Shown here piece by piece: positions 35,455 through 43,897 of a DNA stretch of 64,000 nt. Under the pieces are notes generated by a model. It saw nothing but the letters and a program-made list of their open reading frames with translations. It was not told the DNA's origin and searched no databases. Source of the stretch: Luteibaculum oceani (GTDB lineage Bacteria; Bacteroidota; Bacteroidia; Flavobacteriales_D; Luteibaculaceae); the NCBI RefSeq assembly GCF_007995015.1, contig NZ_VORB01000004.1, positions 62,001 to 126,000 of the forward strand. The letters are read 5' to 3'. Position numbers and translations under genes: made by a program. The first letter of the stretch is position 1; each line of letters begins with the position of its first letter.

Positions 35455-35517
35455 GTGGTAGCTGGTAGCTAGTAGCTCGTAGGTGGTAGAGATGAAGGAT
35501 GAATTGATGAGGGGATG
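35437..35517 (+). repeat. GTAGCTG-type heptamer array 1
   Basis: Degenerate heptamers (GTAGCTG, GTAGCTA, GTAGGTG) run from inside the end of the flavoenzyme gene, followed by a GATGAA-rich tail. The core CTGGTAG equals the loop motif of the E elements. Confidence 0.6.
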
Positions 35518-35537
35518 AAGAGGAACGGTCGGATCGT

Positions 35538-35585
35538 GGCCTCTCGATACACCCCGAGGGTTTACTGGTCGGGGCACTCGAGGAC
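35538..35585. repeat. C hairpin 4
   Basis: The inner stem is CCCCGA paired with TCGGGG, inside CCTC and GAGG arms. The shared segments CTCGAGTGC and GTGTATCGAG are in the reverse complement. Confidence 0.7.
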
Positions 35586-35637
35586 CGAGTTTCGGTAAAC
35601 CTAGAGGTTATCGAAGGTGGAAGTCGCGGTGGTATTA

Positions 35638-35840
35638 ACGGGATTTCTCAGTCGTCCGAACAATATAATTTCTTGAGCCTGAATGTTGAGAGACTCTTTC
35701 GAAATGACAGCTGTGGGTTTTAGACGGTTATCGAGTGGCCACGCCCAAGCGTGGGTGTATCGAGATAACATGTGCGGAGGATTTAGCCATGCCACAAAGT
35801 TGTCATTTCGAACGGAACGAAGTGAAGAGAGAAATCTCGA
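35638..35840. repeat. A element pair 4 with B hairpin 5 between
   Basis: The minus A copy is 35638-35710, B5 is 35726-35769 (GTTATC/GATAAC, CCACGC/GCGTGG) and the plus A copy is 35800-35840. The order C4, A, B5, A, F2 is complete here and defines the composite. Confidence 0.75.
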
Positions 35841-35890
35841 TTGGGAGACGCGTTGCCCAAATCCATTTCTGTAATCTTTGGTTTTTCTCA

Positions 35891-36099
35891 TTTTACTTTT
35901 TTCATTACCAAAAAAGTAAACAAAAAGGCTAGGGCTGCAGATCCCTCTCTCATTAATCTTCAGAAATCCTTAGAAAGACCTAAAAGGATTTCCCCAAGCC
36001 GCGGTCTTGGGTCTTCGACCCTGTCAATCTTTTGGTTTTCTATGGATTTCTTTTGATTCATTTCGATCTTGATCTGATGCCCAAAAGGACGCACGAATG
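35891..36099. repeat. F element copy 2
   Basis: Same as F1 except that the palindrome CCTAGG in the CCCAAG/CTTGGG loop is CCGCGG, another perfect palindrome. This is a compensated change. Confidence 0.7.
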
Positions 36100-36128
36100 A
36101 TTATCGAAGGAGGAGTCGCGTTGGAGCT

Positions 36129-36217
36129 TATGGGATCTCGCCTAATACGGGATGACAGCTTCGGGCTTTAGCGGTTATCGAGTACCCAGGGGAAAAGCTA
36201 GGGTGTAACGAGATAAC
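36129..36217. repeat. Short A variant and B hairpin 6
   Basis: GGGATCTCGCCTAATACGGG plus ATGACAG, then B6 at 36173-36217. Here the inner stem is ACCC with GGGT around a longer A-rich loop, and the right arm has GTAACGAGATAAC. Confidence 0.55.
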
Positions 36218-36316
36218 ATGGGCGAAGATTGTAGTTGATAGTTCTTAGCTCGCAGCTGACAGGGGTTAGGTAAAAGATGAAGGCGATGAATTGATGAAGG
36301 TATACACTCTGATCAC

Positions 36317-36363
36317 GTCCTCTCGATACACTTCTTCCCTATCGGGGCGAAGCACTCGAGGAC
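36317..36363. repeat. C hairpin 5
   Basis: Outer GTCCTC/GAGGAC with inner CTTC/GAAG and CCC/GGG, the alternative C type also seen in the tandem array. Confidence 0.65.
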
Positions 36364-36493
36364 CGGGAGCCGGGAAGCTGAAAGAGATGAATAGATGAAG
36401 GGATGAAGGCGATGAAAAGGGTTAGCCGAAAGGACAATGCTGGAAGGTACCGTGCGGGGAAACAAATATCCAACCCAAAGTGACTTAAAAAAA

Positions 36494-36560
36494 GAAGGCC
36501 CAAAACCTGGTAGGTAGCTTTGGGCCTTCGGTTTATCCCTTGACGGGATTTGTGGTAGGT
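36494..36560. repeat. E element copy 5
   Basis: A perfect 11-bp stem, GAAGGCCCAAA (36494-36504) with TTTGGGCCTTC (36519-36529), holds ACCTGGTAGGTAGC. Stem 2 is ATCCC/GGGAT and TGGTAGG lies at 36553-36559. It stands 80 bases beyond the 3' end of the second GIY-YIG gene. Confidence 0.75.
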
Positions 36561-36640
36561 TTCTTAAATATAGTTAAATATTTTTATTAAACAATAAATC
36601 GACCAAAATATTTAAACACATTTTAAGCGGTTAAAGTGCA

Positions 36641-36943
36641 TTAAATAATAACTCGGTTAATACAGAGCAATTGGGGATTGATCTTTTTGATCAACTTTTC
36701 CTTCTTTTCTCTGTCCCAATTACGGATCTCTTTAACGCGTTCTTCGGCTTCTTTGCGAGTGTTGAATCTTTCGTAAAACATTAGTTGATTGGTTTTTTGG
36801 CCTCTTTCGTAGGCGGAATTATAAATACTTCTCTTGAATTTATATACCAATAAGCGCATGTTGTCCGAGGAGCTCGTATGGTATACTGTTCTACTGTAAT
36901 TGGATACTATGTAAACATAGTAATGTTGCGGAATGAGCCTCAT
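36641..36943 (-). CDS. GIY-YIG family protein lacking the catalytic YIG and Arg motif
   Basis: This 100-residue relative of the intact GIY-YIG protein at 30518 has a changed active site. HYYVYIV (the first motif) and the helix RVKEIRNWDREKKEKLI with its glutamate are kept. Where the intact copy reads LYIGVCNNLKRRL, this one reads VYHTSSSDNMRLLVY, so the second motif and the catalytic arginine are absent. The frame is still open over 100 codons, which argues for retained selection, perhaps for DNA binding. The ATG lies in the small ATGAG-C-CTCAT hairpin that precedes a TGGTAGG motif (36947-36953), and E element 5 lies beyond the stop. Confidence 0.72.
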   Translation of the reverse strand: MRLIPQHYYVYIVSNYSRTVYHTSSSDNMRLLVYKFKRSIYNSAYERGQKTNQLMFYERFNTRKEAEERVKEIRNWDREKKEKLIKKINPQLLCINRVII

Positions 36944-37039
36944 ATGTGGTAGGTTTTAAATTGATTATTACTATGAATTTATACAATATTTTTAATTGAA
37001 CAAATGTTTTTCTGAAAAAATTGGTTGGAATTAGGGGGA

Positions 37040-37136
37040 TTAGTTTATAGGTGGTAGTTCGTAGTTCATAGCTCGTAGCTGGTAGGCGGTAGGCGGTAGG
37101 CGGTAGAGATGAAGGATGAATTGATGAAAGGATGAA
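37040..37136 (+). repeat. GTAGCTG-type heptamer array 2
   Basis: About eight degenerate heptamers, including GTAGGCG repeated three times, are followed by GATGAA-type units. Confidence 0.6.
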
Positions 37137-37153
37137 GGGGTACGCTCGGATTG

Positions 37154-37277
37154 TGTCCTCTCGATACACCCCGACGCTTACCGGTCGGGGCACTCGAGGA
37201 TCTATTCAATTTAGGAAAGCGTTGCCTATGTCCTCTCGATATACTTCTTCCCTATCGGGGCGAAGCACTCGAGGACC
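37154..37277. repeat. C hairpins 6 and 7
   Basis: Two C copies stand side by side (37154-37201, inner CCCCGAC/GTCGGGG; 37230-37277, inner CTTC/GAAG), one of each inner-stem type. Confidence 0.7.
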
Positions 37278-37296
37278 ACGTTTTACGATGTATTTA

Positions 37297-37451
37297 ACGG
37301 GATCTCTCAGTCGCCAGTCAATTTTTTTGTTGCTGGAGCAAGGCATTTTTGGAGGCTCCTTCGAGATGACAGCTTTGGTTATGGGCGGAGGACTCATCCG
37401 GGATAAAAAGTTGTCATTTCGACTGCACCGAAGCGGAAGGAGAAATCCCGT
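37297..37451. repeat. A element pair 5
   Basis: Minus copy 37297-37371, plus copy 37411-37451, 39 bases apart. There is no B hairpin between them, in contrast to pair 4. Confidence 0.7.
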
Positions 37452-37479
37452 CAAGGCATAACTTATTCCTTTCATATTC

Positions 37480-37705
37480 TTTTTCATTTTTTATTCATCA
37501 GGTAATTGATTTTAATGGAATTCATGAATCTTCGATTTCCATCGATGAAAAAACGAAACAAAAAAATCTAGGCCTAGACATTTCTTTAGTCATAGCTGTT
37601 CGGTAAACATAAGTGCGGCCAGGCGAGCTATCGCTTCCTGGTCTTACTAATGTTTATTCTACATCTATTTCCTTAGAAATCTATGGCCAGATGGACGCAC
37701 GGACA
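37480..37705. repeat. F' element copy 3
   Basis: Contains the TAAACATAAG...TTACTAATGTTTA hairpin near 37604-37660. It lacks the TTTACTTTTTT palindrome at its left end. Confidence 0.65.
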
Positions 37706-37736
37706 ATTATCGATGGGAGGACTCGCGTTGGAGCTT

Positions 37737-37895
37737 ATGGGATCCCACCTAATCCGAGATGACAGCTGCGGGTTTAGCACGGTTATCGAGTGGCCACGCC
37801 CCAAGCGTGGGTGTATCGAGATAACATGGGCGGAGGATGCTGCCATGATACAAAGTTGTCATTTCGACCGTAATGAAGAGGAGAGAGAAATCCAG
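37737..37895. repeat. Short A variant, B hairpin 7 and plus A copy
   Basis: B7 is 37781-37825, with inner CCACGC-CCCAA-GCGTGG. A plus A copy follows at 37855-37895 (TTGTCATTTCGACCG ... GAGAGAAATCC). Confidence 0.65.
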
Positions 37896-37948
37896 TTAGA
37901 GCAAAACATTGCTCATTAAACATTGTAGGTAATATTCTATTTTACTCG

Positions 37949-38160
37949 CTTTACTTTTTTCATTACCAAAAAAGTAAACAAAAAGGCTAGGGCTGCAGAT
38001 CCCTCTCTCATTCATCTTCAGAAATCCTTAGAAAGACCTAAAAGGATTTCCCCAAGCCTAGGTCTTGGGTCTTCGACCCTGTCAATCTTTTGGTTTTCTA
38101 TGGATTTCTTTTGATTCATTTCGATCTTGATCTGATGCCCAAAAGGACGCACGGACATTT
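37949..38160. repeat. F element copy 3
   Basis: Same as F1 in the three hairpins, with CCTAGG in the loop. The TTTACTTTTTT palindrome is present. Confidence 0.7.
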
Positions 38161-38187
38161 ATCGAAGGGGGAATCGCGTTGGAGCTT

Positions 38188-38352
38188 ATGGGATCTCGCC
38201 TAATGCGGGATGACAGCTGCGGGCTTTAACGGTTATCGAGTGCCTCGACGAAGGAGAGGTGTATCGAGATAACAAGGGCGAAAGAACCAGCCTAGAAATG
38301 GGGTTTTAATTTCGACTGACCACACCTCTATCTTGTGGAGGGAGAAATCTCT
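38188..38352. repeat. Short A variant, B hairpin 8 and degenerate plus A copy
   Basis: B8 (38231-38273) has inner CCTC/GAGG, compared with CCAC/GTGG in B1. The A copy at 38304-38352 is degenerate (TTTCGACTGACCACACC). The polysaccharide operon ends 90 bases further on. Confidence 0.6.
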
Positions 38353-38440
38353 TTAAGAAGGGAGGTTGTTTTTATTCTTGATGCTAACTTAGATTGCGCT
38401 CAGCCAGCGTGTTCCGTGCAATATGCAGGTTGGAGGTCGG

Positions 38441-39172
38441 TTAGAAGTACTGTGGAATTTTGCGGAGTTTTTTGAGGAGGACGGCGAGATAGTTTTTTTT
38501 GCCGGTGTTTACTTCCCATGCTTTGAGATCGTATTTGAGGCCGGATTTGCGTGCAGCGAGGTTGGCGTTGGACATACCTCCTACCCGCATTTTAACCAGG
38601 GTTTTAGGGAGGTAGTGCAATTTAATCTTGTGGATGTGAATGGCACGTAGCATCCATTCGAAATCGGCTGCGGAACCCATGTCTAATCGAAAAAGACCGA
38701 CCTTATCAAAAACGGACTTTTTAATATATAAAGCAGGATGCGGAGGCATCCAACCGATGGCAAAGGAGGCTTGCTTGCCAGATTTCCAAGTGCGGACTTT
38801 TTTGCTGAGGTCTTCGTTCCAATATTCCAGATCCCCATAGACCGCATCTGCGTTTGGGTGCTCTTTAAAACACACTTGCACAGCTTTAAGGGCATCAGGG
38901 CTAGCCAGGACATCATCCGCATGTATAAAACCAATAATATCCTGGGAACCTGCGTTGGCAACGGCTTTGTTCAGCGCATCGTACAAGCCAGCATCTTGCT
39001 CGGAAACGAAATTAACGCCCTCCCGCTCCAACAGAGCGACTGTACCGTCTTTGGACTGCCCATCCTGCGCGTGATATAAAAAATCGCAGTCTAGCTGCGA
39101 TTTTACCGATTTAATGGTATCTCCTAGTGTCTGCTCAGAATTGTAGCAGACGGTAATTAGATGGATTCTCAT
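38441..39172 (-). CDS. Glycosyltransferase family 2
   Basis: This 243-residue GT-A enzyme has the nucleotide-sugar binding start IHLITVCYNSEQTLGDTI. The HADD segment (IIGFIHADDV) contains the metal-binding DxD-type acids, and WMPPHPALYIKKSVF with a following D/E serves as the acceptor-side region. It is the last gene of the polysaccharide operon and overlaps the carbamoyltransferase by four bases. The sugar transferred is unknown. No terminator is evident before the repeat zone. Confidence 0.88.
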   Translation of the reverse strand: MRIHLITVCYNSEQTLGDTIKSVKSQLDCDFLYHAQDGQSKDGTVALLEREGVNFVSEQDAGLYDALNKAVANAGSQDIIGFIHADDVLASPDALKAVQVCFKEHPNADAVYGDLEYWNEDLSKKVRTWKSGKQASFAIGWMPPHPALYIKKSVFDKVGLFRLDMGSAADFEWMLRAIHIHKIKLHYLPKTLVKMRVGGMSNANLAARKSGLKYDLKAWEVNTGKKNYLAVLLKKLRKIPQYF

Positions 39173-40899
39173 CTCGTAACTACATAATCTTCAAGAACTA
39201 ACATATCCATTTTAGTTCTGAGAAAGCAATCCAACGCCTCTTGAGGTCTGTTCACAATGGGTTCATTCTCATTGAAGGAAGTATTAACCAAAATTGGGAC
39301 TCCCGTTCTTTCTCTGAAACGATTGATTAATCCATAATATTTTGGCTCAATGTTCCCGTCAACGGATTGCAATCTTCCTGTTCCATCGACGTGGGTAACT
39401 GCAGGAATTTCTGCATGCTTTTCTGGCCTAATGGGATACACCTTTTCCATAAAGGGGACAAAATCCGCATTCTCAAAATATTCATCCACATATTCCTTCA
39501 AAATGGAGGGTGCAAACGGCCTGAAAGACTCTCTGCGTTTGATTTTGAGGTTAAGAATTTCCTTAACATCGTTACGGCGGGGATCTGCTAGAATAGATCT
39601 GTGCCCCAATGCTCTTGGACCAAACTCTGCTCTACCCTGATACCAGCCCACAACGCCTCCATTTTCAAGACAGTCACACACCTTATCAAATAATTCGCTT
39701 TGCGAGGAAGCTTTTTTCCAGGGTTGTTCTATTTGGGACAAACATTGCTCAATTTCTGCCTCATTTGCTTTATATCCGGTGTAGGGATTGTAATCCGGAC
39801 AGCGCCTTTTAATATTTAGATTTTGATGCATATAATATAAAGCTGCACCTGCTGCGGTACCCGCATCGTGGCCTGCACAGGGTACATAGACATTATCAAA
39901 CCCAGTATTCGAAATAATTTTTCCATTGGCTACGGAGTTTTGTGCTACCCCTCCAGATATACATAGATTTTTTAGGCCGGTATCTTTTTGTAATCTGGTT
40001 AATATCTGAAAAATAATTTCCTCGCACTTTCTTTGAACCGAGGTTGCTAAATTTTTATGTTTTTGGGTTAATTCCTCATCTTTTTTTCTGGCAGGACCAA
40101 ATACCTCCTCAAACTTTTTAGAATATAATTTTCCAATGACTGGAGAACCTCCAACCCAATTCATATCCACTCCCTTGCTAAAATGTGGGTAGAATTTTTT
40201 GTTTAGGGTAAATCCATATTTACCATCGTACTGAATAAATGGATCAAGTTCCTTCAAAAATTCAGGTTTGCCATAGGGAGCTAGCCCCATTACCTTGTAC
40301 TCATCTCCATAGTGAGGGAAACCCAAATATTGTGTAAAGGAGGTATAGAACATACCGAGAGAATGAGGGTAATTCACTTCTGATATTACTTGAATATCAT
40401 TCCCTTTAGCTGTAGCCACCATAGTAGAGGTAAAATCACCCATTCCATCTATAGAAATAAGTGCAGCTTCCTCAAAAGGTGAGGGATAAAAAGCTGATGC
40501 TAAGTGGCTGCGATGGTGCTCTATATTTTGCACTTTACCCTGAATAGCCTCTATGGGACAGTCCATTGCATCTGCTAATTGTTTTTCGAAAGACGCTACT
40601 TTAGATCTATTCTTTATACGATCATATAGATTAGACAGTTGGAATCCATGTTTAAGCAGGTGTTTAATTTTCTTGTTTACGTTTACACTAGGATCACGAG
40701 AAACACATATTGCATCGATCTCACGTAGGGTAACGCCAGCCTCCTTTAAACAAAATTCAATAGCTTGGGCAGGCATACCAGCCCAGTGCTTAATGCGAAG
40801 AATACGTTCCTCTTCAGTGGCAGCTATTAATTGTCCATCCTTGAAGATGGCAGCTGAAGAATCACCATGGAAGGCATTGATACCTAAAATATATTTCAT
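39169..40899 (-). CDS. Carbamoyltransferase, NodU/TobZ family
   Basis: This 576-residue enzyme transfers a carbamoyl group from carbamoyl phosphate (via carbamoyl-AMP) to a hydroxyl of a sugar or antibiotic. The N-terminal Kae1-like domain shows ILGINAFHGDSSAAIF and the metal-binding HHRSHLASAFYPS, followed by SIDGMGDFTS. The C-terminal domain has GPRALGHRSILADPR and LVNTSFNENEPIV. The placement between glycosyltransferases suggests O-carbamoylation of the glycan. It overlaps its downstream neighbour by four bases. Confidence 0.9.
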   Translation of the reverse strand: MKYILGINAFHGDSSAAIFKDGQLIAATEEERILRIKHWAGMPAQAIEFCLKEAGVTLREIDAICVSRDPSVNVNKKIKHLLKHGFQLSNLYDRIKNRSKVASFEKQLADAMDCPIEAIQGKVQNIEHHRSHLASAFYPSPFEEAALISIDGMGDFTSTMVATAKGNDIQVISEVNYPHSLGMFYTSFTQYLGFPHYGDEYKVMGLAPYGKPEFLKELDPFIQYDGKYGFTLNKKFYPHFSKGVDMNWVGGSPVIGKLYSKKFEEVFGPARKKDEELTQKHKNLATSVQRKCEEIIFQILTRLQKDTGLKNLCISGGVAQNSVANGKIISNTGFDNVYVPCAGHDAGTAAGAALYYMHQNLNIKRRCPDYNPYTGYKANEAEIEQCLSQIEQPWKKASSQSELFDKVCDCLENGGVVGWYQGRAEFGPRALGHRSILADPRRNDVKEILNLKIKRRESFRPFAPSILKEYVDEYFENADFVPFMEKVYPIRPEKHAEIPAVTHVDGTGRLQSVDGNIEPKYYGLINRFRERTGVPILVNTSFNENEPIVNRPQEALDCFLRTKMDMLVLEDYVVTR

Positions 40900-40902
40900 T
40901 AA

Positions 40903-42081
40903 TTATAAATTCCCTTGATTATTATTTTCTGAAATACCAAACATATCACGATAAGCCTGGATTTGTTCATTAAAATTAAATTTAGATTGTGCAAATTTTA
41001 TTACATTATAGCGCAGCCTTTCCCAATCCTCACCTCCAATTTCCAAGTACCTTATTATTCTATCTTCATACCCTTGGGTATTGGAGGGATCAATTGTAAA
41101 ACCTGCGTTGGCTTCTTCTAAACCTTCCCAAGGAGTATTTTCACTTGCAATTACAGGTATTCCCCAGGCTAGGGCTTGGGCTATAGATTGTCCATAATTT
41201 TCGCTTAAAGATGGACAACACAGGACATCGAATTTTTGATATATTTTCTCTAACTCAATGGGTGTAAACCCGCCGTGAAATTTTACATCCAAATTGTGGA
41301 ATTCATCAACCCTCTCACGCAAACTTCGGTAATACAGTACATCCTCCACATTACCAAAAAAATAGATACATAATTTACCCTGTAATTCCTCCGGTAAGTT
41401 CATTATTACATCAAAAATCCATGAAAGGTTTTTTATAGGATGAATTCTTCCAACAATGCCAATTCGCAACCTATTTGCTTCCTTTTCCTTTTGTGGTAGC
41501 AGCCCCACCTTTGGTCCTAAATTGGGGAATTCAAAGTAAAAGGGAGCGCCGATTCTCACCTGAGCCGCTAATCTTTCATTTTCACTTGTAAAGTGATATC
41601 TAACGGGAAACCAGTACTGATATAAAGAGTAAAACCACAGATACAACTTCTTTTTCAAGGCTTTCTGACTTAAAGCACCTGTTAAAAGCATTCCTCTTGT
41701 TGCCAGAATTTGATTTTCCCCAGACCTTCTACTAAAAGTTTGAAGAAATCTAGGAAAGATAAACCAGGTTAACATGAAAATATCATTATAGTACCAGGTA
41801 AAGTGATAAGGCTTATTCCAAAGCTTAAGAATACTTCTAAGAATAAAGATAAAACCACTCCCACGTACAATATGTACATTTCTTAATTCAAAATCCTTTA
41901 AGGAATTCTCCTCTTCATTAATTAACCTTCCTGAAGGTTGTTTATTTCCAGCAATAACAAATACAGGTACATCTTTGGATATATTTTGTACTAGATTTAA
42001 AAGCGATACTACAGGACCTCCAGCTTCATATGCTGGAGCAAACCATTGACTAAGGATGACTACCGCTGGTTTATTGCACAT
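40903..42081 (-). CDS. Glycosyltransferase family 4
   Basis: This 392-residue GT-B enzyme has the retaining GT4 signature in its C-terminal domain: RIHPIKNLSWIF, then SLSENYGQSIAQALAWGIPVIAS with the E-x7-E pattern, and GLEEANAGF. The N-terminal domain (VVILSQWFAPAYEAGGP) has the usual acceptor-side start. It overlaps asnB by 11 bases. The donor and acceptor are unknown. Confidence 0.9.
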   Translation of the reverse strand: MCNKPAVVILSQWFAPAYEAGGPVVSLLNLVQNISKDVPVFVIAGNKQPSGRLINEEENSLKDFELRNVHIVRGSGFIFILRSILKLWNKPYHFTWYYNDIFMLTWFIFPRFLQTFSRRSGENQILATRGMLLTGALSQKALKKKLYLWFYSLYQYWFPVRYHFTSENERLAAQVRIGAPFYFEFPNLGPKVGLLPQKEKEANRLRIGIVGRIHPIKNLSWIFDVIMNLPEELQGKLCIYFFGNVEDVLYYRSLRERVDEFHNLDVKFHGGFTPIELEKIYQKFDVLCCPSLSENYGQSIAQALAWGIPVIASENTPWEGLEEANAGFTIDPSNTQGYEDRIIRYLEIGGEDWERLRYNVIKFAQSKFNFNEQIQAYRDMFGISENNNQGNL

Positions 42082-43891
42082 AATTCTTTTGCATCCATCT
42101 TGAGAGTATCACTAAGCTTAGAACCACAGTGTATGAATAATGCCCTTTAAGAAAGCCATTGTAAATTTTTTCAACTCCTTCTTTTTTAAAGTGATTTGAA
42201 TTTTTAAGGAATGAAAGAGATTTTTCAGAGTATTCTCTCAAATCATTTTTCAACCATAAATCCCATGGGAAAGTAAATCCCATCTTTCTTCTGTGAACAA
42301 TACTATCTGGTAAAATTTCTTTACCCAAAGCTTCCTGCATCAAGGGCTTGTTGCCTTTACCTATTTTATAAGAATCGGGCAAACCAAGTACATATTCCAC
42401 CAACCTGTGATCCAGAAACGGTACTCTAACCTCTAAGGCATGAGCCATACTCATTTGATCAGTATCTCTGAGTAGTACTGAAGGAATATAACTACCCAGC
42501 TCCTGTTGACTTACCCAGGAGTAACAATGCTCTGAACTTAACACTCCAATTTGCTCGGGATATACTCCTATACCATCAAAAGGTTCGGTTAATACTTCTG
42601 CGAGGATATTCTTTGATAATCTTTGTCTGACTATTCTTTGAATATACTCAGGACTTGCACCAATGTTTTGAAGGAATAATTTTTCCCTAGACCTTTTTTT
42701 AGGCAACATCGGGACTAGGCCCCGAAATGGACTTAATACAGCTCTCAGATGCCTGTGCTGTCTCCAGTTTTTCACGTAATTGAATACTGGATAACCTCCG
42801 AATAATTCGTCACCACCCGCTCCACTCAGAGCCATAGTTATTCCGGCATCTTTGGTGATTTTACTGATAATCCAGGAGTTTATACCATCAACCCCAGGAT
42901 AATCATAGGCATCGATTGCATCCGGTATACTTTCTAAAAATTGATTTGGGGTAATCTCAAGGACTTCATGATTTGTCCGCCATTTTTTGGCAATCTCTTC
43001 GGCAAAGTGACGCTCAGAAAATCCCTTTTCTTGAAAGGAAATGTGGAAAGTTGACACCGGTAAATCGGAAATTTGGCTCATAATCCCCACAAGAGCGCTG
43101 GAATCCATCCCCCCGGAAAGGAAAGCACCAAAGGGCACATCCGCAACTAGGCGATCAGACACTGCTTGATATAATAAATCCCTGATATTCTTTATTGCGT
43201 CAGGTTTATTATGCTGTATTGTTCTAATATTTTCTAATTTCCAATAAGGTTTTATTTTCAGCTCATCAGAATTTAAATTGAAAGTAAACTGATGGCCAGG
43301 ACCTAGTTCCTTTATTCCTTCCAGGATAGTATCATTTCCGAACCTATGTTGATAAAGTAGATATTGAGGCAACGCATTACTTTCAATTTTTTTACCCAAA
43401 CCAACAGTTTGCAGAGCTCTTAACTCACTTGCCAAAAAAATGGAGTCCTCACTTTTCGAATAGTATAGAGGTTTGATACCAAGCCTATCCCTTGCTCCTA
43501 CTATAAAGTTTTTCGTCTTGTCATAGAGGATAAAGGCAAACATTCCATCTAAATATCTAACAAATTCTTCACCGTATTGAAGATATGCAGCTACAATAAC
43601 CTCAGTATCACTTTCTGTTTTGTAGTTATATGGAATATGTTTTTTTAACCGTTGGTAATTGTAAATTTCACCGTTATATACAACTACGATTTGACAGTCA
43701 TTACTATAGAATGGTTGATTAGCACGCTCATCCAGGTCTATTATGGCTAACCTGGTATGACCAAGACTGACCCCATCAGATATAAATTTCCCCATGGCAT
43801 CAGGCCCCCTGTGTATCATTTTTGAGCACAGAGAATCTATAAATTCCAATTTGGCCCGATTGGGAGATATTACCCCTGCTATTCCACACAT
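42071..43891 (-). CDS. asnB: Asparagine synthase (glutamine-hydrolysing) family
   Basis: This 606-residue protein has an N-terminal class II glutaminase (MCGIAGV, catalytic Cys2; RGPD at 33-36; VYNGEIYNYQ), then a synthetase domain with the PP-loop LSGGMDSSAL and the GGDELFGGYP segment. It makes asparagine or, as in several polysaccharide loci, amidates a sugar uronic acid; here the second is likely because of the neighbours, but that is inference. The gene lies between two glycosyltransferases, with overlap or spacing of 6-11 bases. Confidence 0.9.
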   Translation of the reverse strand: MCGIAGVISPNRAKLEFIDSLCSKMIHRGPDAMGKFISDGVSLGHTRLAIIDLDERANQPFYSNDCQIVVVYNGEIYNYQRLKKHIPYNYKTESDTEVIVAAYLQYGEEFVRYLDGMFAFILYDKTKNFIVGARDRLGIKPLYYSKSEDSIFLASELRALQTVGLGKKIESNALPQYLLYQHRFGNDTILEGIKELGPGHQFTFNLNSDELKIKPYWKLENIRTIQHNKPDAIKNIRDLLYQAVSDRLVADVPFGAFLSGGMDSSALVGIMSQISDLPVSTFHISFQEKGFSERHFAEEIAKKWRTNHEVLEITPNQFLESIPDAIDAYDYPGVDGINSWIISKITKDAGITMALSGAGGDELFGGYPVFNYVKNWRQHRHLRAVLSPFRGLVPMLPKKRSREKLFLQNIGASPEYIQRIVRQRLSKNILAEVLTEPFDGIGVYPEQIGVLSSEHCYSWVSQQELGSYIPSVLLRDTDQMSMAHALEVRVPFLDHRLVEYVLGLPDSYKIGKGNKPLMQEALGKEILPDSIVHRRKMGFTFPWDLWLKNDLREYSEKSLSFLKNSNHFKKEGVEKIYNGFLKGHYSYTVVLSLVILSRWMQKNYVQ

Positions 43892-43897
43892 ACTACC

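Noticed and set aside
29621-36560. E elements as integron attC sites
   Set aside because: No GTTRRRY-type core sites, no integrase gene and no gene cassettes between them.
30331-38352. Array of repeats as a CRISPR
   Set aside because: Units are 40-300 bases, of several types and in both directions. There are no equal repeats with unique spacers of constant length and no cas gene.
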